Positions 18,877 through 26,378 of a stretch of DNA of 32,028 bases are shown here, one piece after another. The position numbers and the translations under genes are program-made. Under the pieces are notes generated by a model. The model made no database searches and was not told where the DNA came from. It saw only the letters and a list, made by a program, of their open reading frames with translations. Location of the stretch: assembly GCA_011526095.1 (NCBI GenBank), contig WYBA01000202.1:1-32028 (forward strand). The letters are read 5' to 3'. Each line of letters begins with the position of its first letter. The first letter of the stretch is position 1. Source of the stretch: Myxococcales bacterium (GTDB taxonomy: Bacteria > Myxococcota_A > Polyangia > Haliangiales > Haliangiaceae).

Positions 18877-19668
18877 TCAGGCCGGCGGCAGGCCGTAGAA
18901 GTAGACGCCGCGGCCGGCGGGCGGGTAGTCGTAGGTGCCGAACGTCCACGTCCAGTGGCCGCCGAACGGCGCGACCATCGCGCGGATGTCCTCCTCGCGG
19001 TAGACCCGCAGCGTCGAGACGATGCCGTCCCAGGTGCCGGCGAGCAGCGCGATCGGCGTCGCCCACGCGTACAGCGCCTTGGCCGCGCGGTCGCGGTGGG
19101 TCAGGACCGGCGCGGCGAGCAGCGACGCGAGCGCGGCGGGGGCAAAGTTGAGGAACTGGAGCGGGTTACGATCGAACGCCTCGCTGACGAACACGCCGCG
19201 CGAGGTGGCGACCGCGTCGGCGAGGATCGCGGTCGCCAGCGCCGGCGGGAAGTGGTGGAACGCGTTGATCACGGTGCGGACGCGCCCGGCGCCGAGCGCG
19301 TCGGGGATCTTCGTCGCGTCGACCGGCTCGGCGACGAAGTCGATCACGCCGGGGTGGGTGTCGCGCAGCTCGCGCCACGCCTCGACGTGCGGGTAGAGGT
19401 CGGTCAGCACCAGCCGCGGCGCGTCGCCGCCGGCGCGCGCGCACTCCTCGGCCAGCACCGCGGCGGGGCCGCCGGCGCCCGCGCACAGATCCAGCACGTC
19501 GGTCGTGCCCGCCTCGGCGAGGAACCGGCGCAGCGGCGGCACCAGGCCCTCGAGCATCCGGCCCCACCGCAGCGCGCGCGACAGCGTCTCGACGATCGTG
19601 TCGCGCAGCGCCGCGGGCGCGCGGTCGTGGTCGTTGAGCTCGAACAGCTGGGCGCGCGGCAGCGGCAT
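18877..19668 (-). CDS. Class I SAM-dependent methyltransferase
   Basis: This 263-residue protein has the SAM-binding motif I VLDLCAGAGGPAAVLAEE at about residues 58-75 and an acidic motif II in LVLTDLYPHVEA. A motif IV-like VINAFHHFPP follows, then SEAFDRNPLQF. The FHHFPPALATAIL segment recalls small-molecule methyltransferases. Substrate unknown. A hydrophobic region near FAPAALASLLAAPVL and ALYAWATPIALLAGTW may pack at a membrane or form a lid. No natural-product cluster is nearby. A GATACG hexamer lies 8 bases upstream of ATG 19668, so it may be transcribed alone. Confidence 0.82.
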   Translation of the reverse strand: MPLPRAQLFELNDHDRAPAALRDTIVETLSRALRWGRMLEGLVPPLRRFLAEAGTTDVLDLCAGAGGPAAVLAEECARAGGDAPRLVLTDLYPHVEAWRELRDTHPGVIDFVAEPVDATKIPDALGAGRVRTVINAFHHFPPALATAILADAVATSRGVFVSEAFDRNPLQFLNFAPAALASLLAAPVLTHRDRAAKALYAWATPIALLAGTWDGIVSTLRVYREEDIRAMVAPFGGHWTWTFGTYDYPPAGRGVYFYGLPPA

Positions 19669-19700
19669 GTGCCGGGCGTATCACGGCGGCGCGCGGCGCC

Positions 19701-19739
19701 GAAAAGCCAAACGCCCGCCGACCCTGCGGTCGACGGGCG
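19701..19739 (-). terminator. Intrinsic terminator of the large lipoprotein gene
   Basis: Arms at 19712-19723 and 19728-19739 pair over 12 bp with a 4-base loop. The single mismatch on the plus strand becomes a G-U wobble in minus-strand RNA. The minus-strand RNA then runs into UUUGGCUUUU. The hairpin lies about 50 bases after the stop at 19788. Confidence 0.75.
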
Positions 19740-19787
19740 CACCCGGCGCCCCGCGCGGGCGGGGCCGTCAGGCGTCGTGCGCGGCGC

Positions 19788-22535
19788 TCACGGCGTGAGC
19801 GTGCGCGACGTCCCGGCGGCGATCACCGCCTGGTTGAACCCGATCTGCTGGCCGAACAGGCCGCTCAGGTTCTCGACGCCGATCGTGGCGGTCGAGCCCG
19901 TGGTCTCGTGGCCGGCGCCCCAGATCAGGTCGATCACGCCGCCGTCGTGGAGCACGGTCTGGAACGCGACCTCGGTGGTCGAGTTGTACAGCGTGCCGAC
20001 CCACTGCACCGTGAACGTCCCGGCGCCGGCGTCGTGCTTGGTGCACAGCGTGATCCCGTCGAGGTCGTCCCAGTGGGGGGCGATGAAGTTCACCGGATCG
20101 AGCGCCGTCGGGATCGCGGTGTTGCTGAAGCAGCCGAAGCTGCAGGACGGGTTGCCGGCGCCGAGCTTGAGGAACCCGTTGGACCCGATCACCGCGTCGG
20201 TCGTCGGCGCGCCGCCGTAGACCGAGAACGCGAAGGGCAGGGTGATCGCGTGGTACTCGTCGTCCTGGTCGGTCGCGACGGTCGTGCCGCCGACGCAGGC
20301 GTCGTCGAACGCGAGCGTGCCGCTCGTGATCGTGAACGGCGTCGGCGCGGACGCGGTCAGGGTCAGCGGGTCGAGGTTCGTCGTCACGCCGCCGATGTTC
20401 TCCACCGCGAACGCGATCCAGTTGCCCGGCGCGGCGAGGAAGCCGCTGTTGAGCGTCTCGGTGGCGCCGGCGCCGCCCGCGTTGATCGTCGTCGCGATCG
20501 ACTCGTCGGCGTTGTAGCGGCGCAGGCGGACGTCCGCGCCGGCGTCCGACGGATCGGCGACGACGCTGACCTCGTTGCCGGCGGTGCCGCGGACGAGGAA
20601 CCGGGCGATGCCGGTGGTCGCGACGAGCTCGTCGAGGTTCGCGCGCGTGATCGGCGTGCCGACCGCGAGCGTGCCGAGGTCGACGTGCGGGCGGTCGCCG
20701 ATCGCGAGGTCGTACGTCGGCGCGGCGCCGACGGCGGCGCTGGCGGTGACGCGGATCAGGTAGTCGCGGGTGTCGCCGGCCATGACCCGGCCGAACGGCG
20801 CGGCGCCGGTGGCGAGCTGGTTGGCGGCGAACACCGGGGCGTAGTTGCCCGCGGTCGTGGTCATCCAGCCCTGGCCCGCGAGGTCGTAGGCCTCGATCCG
20901 CACCTGCGCGGCGCCCCAGTCGGTGCCGGTGCCGCCGAACTGGACCCAGCTCGGGCTGGTGAGGTCGAGCGTGTGGAAGCCCGAGCCCTGGGTCGGCAGC
21001 GCGACGCCGGTGAGCGGCGTGCCGTAGGTGACCGGCGTCGTGCCCATCGCGGTCAGCGTGCTGGTGATCGTGAACGTGTCGCCGCCGGTGCCCGCCGGGT
21101 CCTGCGTCACGAAGTAGTAGCGGCCCGGCGCGAGGAACCGGGTGAACTGGCCCTGGAACGTCGCGACGCCGGAGCTGCCGAACGTGTTGATGTTCGCGTA
21201 CACGTCGAAGTTGCCCGCCGGCGTGAACACGTCGCGACGGACGATCACCATGTCGACGTCGACCGACGAGGTCAGGTTCCAGTGGAGGATCGACGGCGCG
21301 GCGACGTCGAAGTAGAGGTAGTTGAGGTCGGCGTACGGCGCGGCCGGCGTCGCGCCGTTGCGCTTGGTGACGGTGAGCGTCGAGCCGTCGGTCGGCAGCG
21401 CCTGGGCCGCGATGTGGAGGCTGTCGAGCGTGAACGCCTGCGGCGCGATCGCGAAGTTGTACTCGGCGTCCCAGATGATCCTCACGGTGTCGCCGGTGGT
21501 CTCGAGGCCGCCGAGCGTGGCGAACGGCGGGGTGGTGCCGTCGGCCGCGAACGCGCCGACGAGCGCGCCGTCGCGCTCGAGCACGAACGCCGACGACATC
21601 GCGCCGCTGTCGGTGTTCGCGGTGAGGTCGAGGATGTCGGCGGTCGCGGTCGCGTCGAACGCGTAGACCTTGACGTCGCCGTCGTCGGTGGCCGCCGTCT
21701 GCGGGACGGTCAGCGCCGTCGCCGTCGGGAGCGGGGCGGTGGTCAGCGTGCCGAAGTAGCAGCTGTCGGCGTTGCCCGCGGCCTCGCCGAAGAACAGCGT
21801 GCGGCCGTCGGTGACGAACAGGCCCCAGGTGCCGGCGGTCGGCAGGTAGACCTGGCGGCTCGCGGTGTCGCCGGTGAGGTTGAGGCCGAGGCGCTGCCAG
21901 CTCGCCAGCAGCGGGTTGCCGTTGGCGTCGACGAACGCGAACCCGGCGACCAGGCCGCCGATGCCGTCGACGGTGAGGTCGACGACGGTCGGGCCGGTCG
22001 TGGTGACGACCCAGGTGTCGAAGTCGCCGCCCTCGATCGCCGGATCGACGCAGCCGTAGAACGTGACGTTCGTGCCCGCGGCGGGCGCGGCGAACTGGCC
22101 GGCGACGCCGTCGTCGCCCGGGCCGTTGGGCTCGGCGCCCTCGGTGTGGTCGGCGAGGTCGGGCAGGGTGTCGTCCTCGGGGACGCACTCGTCACCGACG
22201 AGCACCGTGCCCGCGGCGCACGCCGACGGGTCGAGCACGCACGTGCCGGTGTCCTCGTCGAACACCGTGCCCTGCTCGCAGATCACCGAGCCGTCGGGGA
22301 CGCACTGTCCCTCGACCTCGGTCGTGCCGGTGCCGCACGCGACCTCGGCGACGCACTCGCCGTCTTGCTCGACGGTGCCGGGGCCGCACTCGATCGGGTT
22401 CTCGGGGACGCACGTGTCGCCGCTGGCGACCGTGCCTTCGCCGCAGGTCTGGCCGGAGTCGCCACAGGCCGGGAGGGTGGCCGCGGCGACGCCAGCGAGG
22501 ACCAACAGGAGGGAGGCATGTTGGATTCGCTTCAT
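19788..22535 (-). CDS. Large outer-surface lipoprotein with Cys repeats and PPC-like beta domains
   Basis: This 915-residue protein has a lipoprotein signal ending LPAC (Cys24). Five short Cys repeats of the form C-x-x-GT-x(n)-G-x-CV follow at residues 31-120, forming a stalk. The rest is beta-rich. Several PPC-like segments are seen (FDTWVVTTTGPTVVDLTVDG, SILHWNLTSSVDVDMVIVRR, APGRYYFVTQDPAG). The last 190 residues carry IGSNGFLKLG, IAPHWDDLDG, YNSTTEVAFQTVLHDGG and IGVENLSG, a pattern seen in nidogen-like extracellular domains. No catalytic motif was found, so a surface adhesin or binding role is likely. ATG 22535 is fixed by the signal peptide and a promoter 6 bases upstream. It is divergent from the SpoIIE operon. 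Confidence 0.8.
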   Translation of the reverse strand: MKRIQHASLLLVLAGVAAATLPACGDSGQTCGEGTVASGDTCVPENPIECGPGTVEQDGECVAEVACGTGTTEVEGQCVPDGSVICEQGTVFDEDTGTCVLDPSACAAGTVLVGDECVPEDDTLPDLADHTEGAEPNGPGDDGVAGQFAAPAAGTNVTFYGCVDPAIEGGDFDTWVVTTTGPTVVDLTVDGIGGLVAGFAFVDANGNPLLASWQRLGLNLTGDTASRQVYLPTAGTWGLFVTDGRTLFFGEAAGNADSCYFGTLTTAPLPTATALTVPQTAATDDGDVKVYAFDATATADILDLTANTDSGAMSSAFVLERDGALVGAFAADGTTPPFATLGGLETTGDTVRIIWDAEYNFAIAPQAFTLDSLHIAAQALPTDGSTLTVTKRNGATPAAPYADLNYLYFDVAAPSILHWNLTSSVDVDMVIVRRDVFTPAGNFDVYANINTFGSSGVATFQGQFTRFLAPGRYYFVTQDPAGTGGDTFTITSTLTAMGTTPVTYGTPLTGVALPTQGSGFHTLDLTSPSWVQFGGTGTDWGAAQVRIEAYDLAGQGWMTTTAGNYAPVFAANQLATGAAPFGRVMAGDTRDYLIRVTASAAVGAAPTYDLAIGDRPHVDLGTLAVGTPITRANLDELVATTGIARFLVRGTAGNEVSVVADPSDAGADVRLRRYNADESIATTINAGGAGATETLNSGFLAAPGNWIAFAVENIGGVTTNLDPLTLTASAPTPFTITSGTLAFDDACVGGTTVATDQDDEYHAITLPFAFSVYGGAPTTDAVIGSNGFLKLGAGNPSCSFGCFSNTAIPTALDPVNFIAPHWDDLDGITLCTKHDAGAGTFTVQWVGTLYNSTTEVAFQTVLHDGGVIDLIWGAGHETTGSTATIGVENLSGLFGQQIGFNQAVIAAGTSRTLTP
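22176..22445 (-). repeat. Five short Cys repeats in the lipoprotein stalk
   Basis: This segment encodes five diverged copies of a roughly 18-residue unit, such as CGEGTVASGDTCVPE, CGPGTVEQDGECVAE and CAAGTVLVGDECVPE. Each has two cysteines, probably disulfide-bonded, placed right after the lipid anchor. Confidence 0.8.
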
Positions 22536-22541
22536 GTGCGG

Positions 22542-22570
22542 GTTGTCGTCTGCGAGAACGCCAGAGTCAA
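22542..22570 (-). promoter_or_regulatory. Promoter for the large lipoprotein, leaderless geometry
   Basis: On the minus strand TTGACT (22570-22565), 17 bases, GACAAC (22547-22542), then 6 bases to ATG 22535. The -35 matches TTGACA at five of six positions. No Shine-Dalgarno sequence intervenes. Confidence 0.55.
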
Positions 22571-22616
22571 CCCAGGTTGCCCTGGACTTTCGTGCAGTTC
22601 GCCACGGTGCGGCGGG

Positions 22617-22649
22617 TTGACACGGTGCGTCCGTCGCGGGGACGATAGC
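22617..22649 (+). promoter_or_regulatory. Candidate promoter for the SpoIIE-TonB operon
   Basis: A perfect -35 hexamer TTGACA (22617-22622) is followed after 18 bases by GACGAT (22641-22646), or after 21 bases by GATAGC. The start codon is at 22660. The divergent lipoprotein promoter lies within 50 bases, so the two may share regulation. Confidence 0.4.
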
Positions 22650-22659
22650 CGACGGGGAC

Positions 22660-24300
22660 ATGAGCGCTGCGACGCCGCGACGCCGGGCGGGGATCCCGCT
22701 GTCGGTCAAGCTGATCCTGACGGCCGCGGTCACCGTCGCGGCCGCGGTGTTCGCCGCGGGCTGGTTCGGCACGCGCGCGATCGAGGACCTGGCGCGCGGC
22801 GACGCCGCGACCCGGCGCGCCGAGGGCGACGCCGCGATCGAGCGCGAGGCGAGCCTGCTCAGCCAGAAGGTCGCCGCGGTGATGAGCTTCCCGGTCGCGA
22901 CCGAGCAGCTCGGCGACATCGAGGCGCTCGTCGCCGACACGATCGCGGCCCACGACCGGATCCGCTGGCTGCTGGTCGCCGACGTCACCGGCCAGATCAT
23001 CGGCGCGACCGACCCGACCCGCGTCGGCAAGCCCCTCGACGACGAGCTGGTCGCCGAGGTCACCTCCGCCGAGCCGGGGGCGGTGGCGCGCCGTGGCCGC
23101 GGCACCGAGTGGACCTACGGCACCGCGATCCGCTCGGGGCGCGACTACAAGGGGCAGATCCGGCTCGGCGTGTCGACCGCGGACCTCGAGCGGCAGCTCG
23201 CCGCGAGCATCGCCGCGGCGACGGCGCGGTCGGCGCGCGAGCGCGACCGGCTCGCCGTGCTCGCGCTCGGCCTGCTCGTCGCCGGCGTCGCGGTGGCGGC
23301 GCTGCAGGGCGTGCGGATGGCGCGGCCGATCAAGCAGCTCGCGGCGCAGGCCGATCGCATCGCCGGCGGCGATCTCGACCAGCGCGTGCCCGAGACCCGA
23401 CACGACGAGATCGGCGTGCTGGCGCGCAACTTCAACCACATGGCGTCGCGGATCGGCGAGCTGCTGGTCGAGCAGGCGGCCAAGGCGTCGCTCGAGCACG
23501 AGATGAGCCTGGCGCGCGCGGTCCAGCAGTCGATGCTGCCCGCGCCGGTGCCGTTCACCCACGGCCCGGTGCGCGTGCTCGGCCACTGCGTGCCGGCGTC
23601 CGAGTGCGGCGGCGACTGGTGGTCGTTCCGCCGGCTGTCCGGCGATCGGACGCTGATCGTGATCGGCGACGCGACCGGGCACGGCGTCCACTCGGCGATG
23701 ATCGCGGCGTGCGCGCGCGGCGCGGTCGAGGCGCTGGCCGACACCGACGAGCGGCTGCTGACCCCCGACGGCGTGCTCAAGGCGATCCACTCGGCGATCA
23801 GCGGCGTCGGCGACCACGCGCTGCTGATGACGTGCTTCTGCGCCGTCGTCGATCCGGCGTCCGGGCCGGGCGCCGGCCAGATCCACTACGCCAACGCCGG
23901 GCAGAACTTCCCGTACGTGATGCGGCGCGGGGCCGAGGGCTCGCTCGACAGCGCCCAGATCATCGCGGCGTCCGGCAACCCGCTGGGCGATCCCAGGCTG
24001 ACGCAGAACGTGCGGCGCGGCAGCGTCGCGCTGCGGCCCGGCGACGTGCTCGTCGTGTTCACCGACGGCGTCGTCGAGCGCCAGAGCCCGTCGGGCAAGC
24101 TGTTCGGTGACCGGCGGCTGCGCACCGTGCTGCACGGCCAGCGCGCGGTGTCCGAGCGCGAGCTGCTCGCGCTGCGCCAGCGGGTCGTCGACGCGGTCGA
24201 CGAGTTCGCCGAGGGCACGGTCGCGGCCGACGACCTCACGCTGGTGCTCGTCCAGTACGACCCGGACATCGCGCGCGATCAGGTGAGGACGGCGTCGTGA
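22660..24300 (+). CDS. Membrane sensor phosphatase: HAMP + SpoIIE (PP2C-like) domain
   Basis: This 546-residue inner-membrane protein has a transmembrane helix at about residues 14-36 (LILTAAVTVAAAVFAAGWF). An extracytoplasmic sensor of about 160 residues follows, containing IRWLLVADVTGQIIGATDPTRVG, a Cache/PAS-like strand pattern. A second helix is at about 198-216. The HAMP domain (ARPIKQLAAQADRIAGGDLDQRVPE) leads to a coiled linker and a SpoIIE phosphatase domain from about residue 280. Metal-binding motifs CGGDWW, GDATGHG and ADDLTLVLVQ are intact, so activity is expected. Such phosphatases usually dephosphorylate an anti-anti-sigma (STAS) protein; none is visible in the window. The stop overlaps the next start as GTGA. 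Confidence 0.9.
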   Translation: MSAATPRRRAGIPLSVKLILTAAVTVAAAVFAAGWFGTRAIEDLARGDAATRRAEGDAAIEREASLLSQKVAAVMSFPVATEQLGDIEALVADTIAAHDRIRWLLVADVTGQIIGATDPTRVGKPLDDELVAEVTSAEPGAVARRGRGTEWTYGTAIRSGRDYKGQIRLGVSTADLERQLAASIAAATARSARERDRLAVLALGLLVAGVAVAALQGVRMARPIKQLAAQADRIAGGDLDQRVPETRHDEIGVLARNFNHMASRIGELLVEQAAKASLEHEMSLARAVQQSMLPAPVPFTHGPVRVLGHCVPASECGGDWWSFRRLSGDRTLIVIGDATGHGVHSAMIAACARGAVEALADTDERLLTPDGVLKAIHSAISGVGDHALLMTCFCAVVDPASGPGAGQIHYANAGQNFPYVMRRGAEGSLDSAQIIAASGNPLGDPRLTQNVRRGSVALRPGDVLVVFTDGVVERQSPSGKLFGDRRLRTVLHGQRAVSERELLALRQRVVDAVDEFAEGTVAADDLTLVLVQYDPDIARDQVRTAS

Positions 24301-26378
24301 GGCGCGCGGCGCTCGCCGCGGTGCTCGCCGCGGCGGCCGTCGCCGGCGGGCGTCCGGACGTCGCGCGCGCGGACGCCGAGGAGGAGGGCGACGGCCCCGC
24401 CGGCGACGCGCCGGCGGTCGACGTCGAGGACCTGCCGCCGCTGCCGCCGCCCGAGCCGACCGGCGCCGCCGATCGCGTGGCCGCGGCCGCCGCGGCGCAG
24501 GTCGAGGAGGACGTCGTCGTCGGCGCCGCCAAGCGCGAGCAGTCCCTCGGCAACGTCGCGTCCGCGGTCACGGTGATCAGCGGCGACCGGCTGCGACGGT
24601 TCGGGTACCGCACCGTCGCGGAGGCGCTGCGCGGCGTCGCCGGCGTGTTCGTCACCGACGACCACATGACCGAGCGCGTCGGCATCCGCGGGCTGCACGT
24701 GCTCGGCGACTTCAACACCCGGATCCTGGTGCTGGTCGACGGCGCGACGGTCAACGAGCCGTGGAACCAGTTCGCCGGGGTCGGGTGGGACGCGCCGGTG
24801 GCGATCGACGACGTCGCGCGGATCGAGGTCATCCGCGGGCCGGTGTCGTCGGTGTACGGCACCAACGCGTTCCTCGGGATCGTCAACATCGTCACGCGCG
24901 GCGCCGACCAGGCGCCGCGGGCGTGGGGGCGGATCTCGGGCTCGCAGTTCGCCGGCGGCGCCGTCGCCGCCGGGTTCGCGCTCGGCGGCGTCGATCGTCA
25001 GGTCCGCGGCTCGTTCGCGGCGATGCGGCGCGGGGGCGAGACGCTCGACGTGCCGGGCGTCGGCGACGGCCTCGCCGCCGACGGCGCGACCGGGATCAAC
25101 GCCGGCCTGGTCGCGGCCTCGGGCGGCGCGTTCGCGCAGCTGAGGCTCTACCGGCGCGAGCGCGCGCTGCCGTTCGCCCCCTACGAGACGGCCCCGGGCG
25201 ACGACCGCAACGTCAACACCGACACCCAGGTGCTGCTCGAGGGCGGCTACAGCCGGGCGGTGTCGGACACGGTGTCGGTCACCGCGCGCGTCTACGCCAG
25301 CCGCTACCGGTTCACCGACTTCCTCGTCTACGAGCCCGACGACGCCAACTTCGAGGACTTCGGCGACTCCGACTGGCTCGGGACCGAGGTGCGCGGGCGG
25401 TGGGACGTGCTCGCCGGCGGCCGGCTCGGCGTCACCGCCGGCGCCGAGGTCACGCGGGTCGCGACCCAGAGCCGCAGCCGCTACGTCGGCGACGCCGGCA
25501 CGGTCGTCGACAAGGACTTCGACGTCGAGGGCATCTACGCCGAGGTCGACGGCGCGCCGCGGCCGTGGCTGGCGTTCACCGCCGGGCTGCGCGCCGATCG
25601 CCACAGCCTGCTCGACGACCGGATCTCGCCGCGGGCCGCGGTGTTCGTGTCCAGGCCCGAGCGCTACGGGCTCAAGCTCCTCTACGCCGAGGGGTTCCGC
25701 AACCCGAGCATGTACGAGGGCTTCTTCGAGGACGGCGTCGACTTCGAGGCCAACCCGGACATCGAGGCCGAGACGATCCGCAGCTACGAGGTCGTGGTGT
25801 GGGGGCGGCTGCGCGGCGTGTCGACGCGGCTGTCGGCGTTCCGCTGGCAGGCGGATCAGATCGTCGGGCAGGCGGTGGCGGACAGCGGCCTGCTGCAGTT
25901 CCAGAACCTCGGCGCGATCACCGCGACCGGGGTCGAGGTCGAGGCGAGCTGGCGCGACGCGCGCGGCTGGCTGGTGTTCGGCGGCGGCACGGCCGCGGCG
26001 ATCGCGAGCGACGACGCGGCCGGCGGCGACGACGTCCCCGGCGCGCCCGCGGTCACCGCGACGCTCGGCGGCTCGACGCCGCGCCTCGGCGATCGCGCGC
26101 ACGTCTCCACCGAGGTCCAGCTCGTCGGACCGCGCGCGACGCGCGATCCGGCCGTGCGCGCCGCCGCGTTCGTCGGGTGGAACGCCGCCGTCTACCTGCC
26201 CGCGGTCGTCGCCGGGCTCGACGTCACGGTCGGGGCGCGCAACCTGCTCGGCGTGCGCGAGGAGGTGCCGGCGCAGGAGGACTACGACCGCACCGACGAC
26301 GTCGGCGCGCCGGTCGTGATCCCGGTGTTGCCGGGGGAAGGGCGCGAGGTCTATGCGCGGGCTGGCTATGCGTTCTAG
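24297..26378 (+). CDS. TonB-dependent outer-membrane receptor
   Basis: This 693-residue protein starts at GTG 24297, overlapping the phosphatase stop by four bases. It has a signal peptide (cleaved near ARADAEE), a Pro/Glu-rich linker and a TonB-box-like EEDVVVGA. The plug domain has VTVISGDRLRRFGYRTVAEALRGVAGV, GIRG..., LVLVDGATVNEP, and IEVIRGPVSSVYGTNAFLGIVNIVT. The beta-barrel extends to the C-terminal ARAGYAF, ending in Phe as expected for the assembly signal. The plug motifs resemble vitamin B12/colicin-type and siderophore receptors. The ligand is unknown; the partners here (phosphatase, TPR, binding protein) suggest sensing or uptake of a small molecule, not a generic iron cluster. 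Confidence 0.92.
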   Translation: MRRAALAAVLAAAAVAGGRPDVARADAEEEGDGPAGDAPAVDVEDLPPLPPPEPTGAADRVAAAAAAQVEEDVVVGAAKREQSLGNVASAVTVISGDRLRRFGYRTVAEALRGVAGVFVTDDHMTERVGIRGLHVLGDFNTRILVLVDGATVNEPWNQFAGVGWDAPVAIDDVARIEVIRGPVSSVYGTNAFLGIVNIVTRGADQAPRAWGRISGSQFAGGAVAAGFALGGVDRQVRGSFAAMRRGGETLDVPGVGDGLAADGATGINAGLVAASGGAFAQLRLYRRERALPFAPYETAPGDDRNVNTDTQVLLEGGYSRAVSDTVSVTARVYASRYRFTDFLVYEPDDANFEDFGDSDWLGTEVRGRWDVLAGGRLGVTAGAEVTRVATQSRSRYVGDAGTVVDKDFDVEGIYAEVDGAPRPWLAFTAGLRADRHSLLDDRISPRAAVFVSRPERYGLKLLYAEGFRNPSMYEGFFEDGVDFEANPDIEAETIRSYEVVVWGRLRGVSTRLSAFRWQADQIVGQAVADSGLLQFQNLGAITATGVEVEASWRDARGWLVFGGGTAAAIASDDAAGGDDVPGAPAVTATLGGSTPRLGDRAHVSTEVQLVGPRATRDPAVRAAAFVGWNAAVYLPAVVAGLDVTVGARNLLGVREEVPAQEDYDRTDDVGAPVVIPVLPGEGREVYARAGYAF

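Noticed and set aside
19908..24110. 1400-residue open frame on the plus strand
   Set aside because: It runs antisense through the lipoprotein and then out of frame through the phosphatase, with Arg/Val/Glu-rich non-motif sequence.
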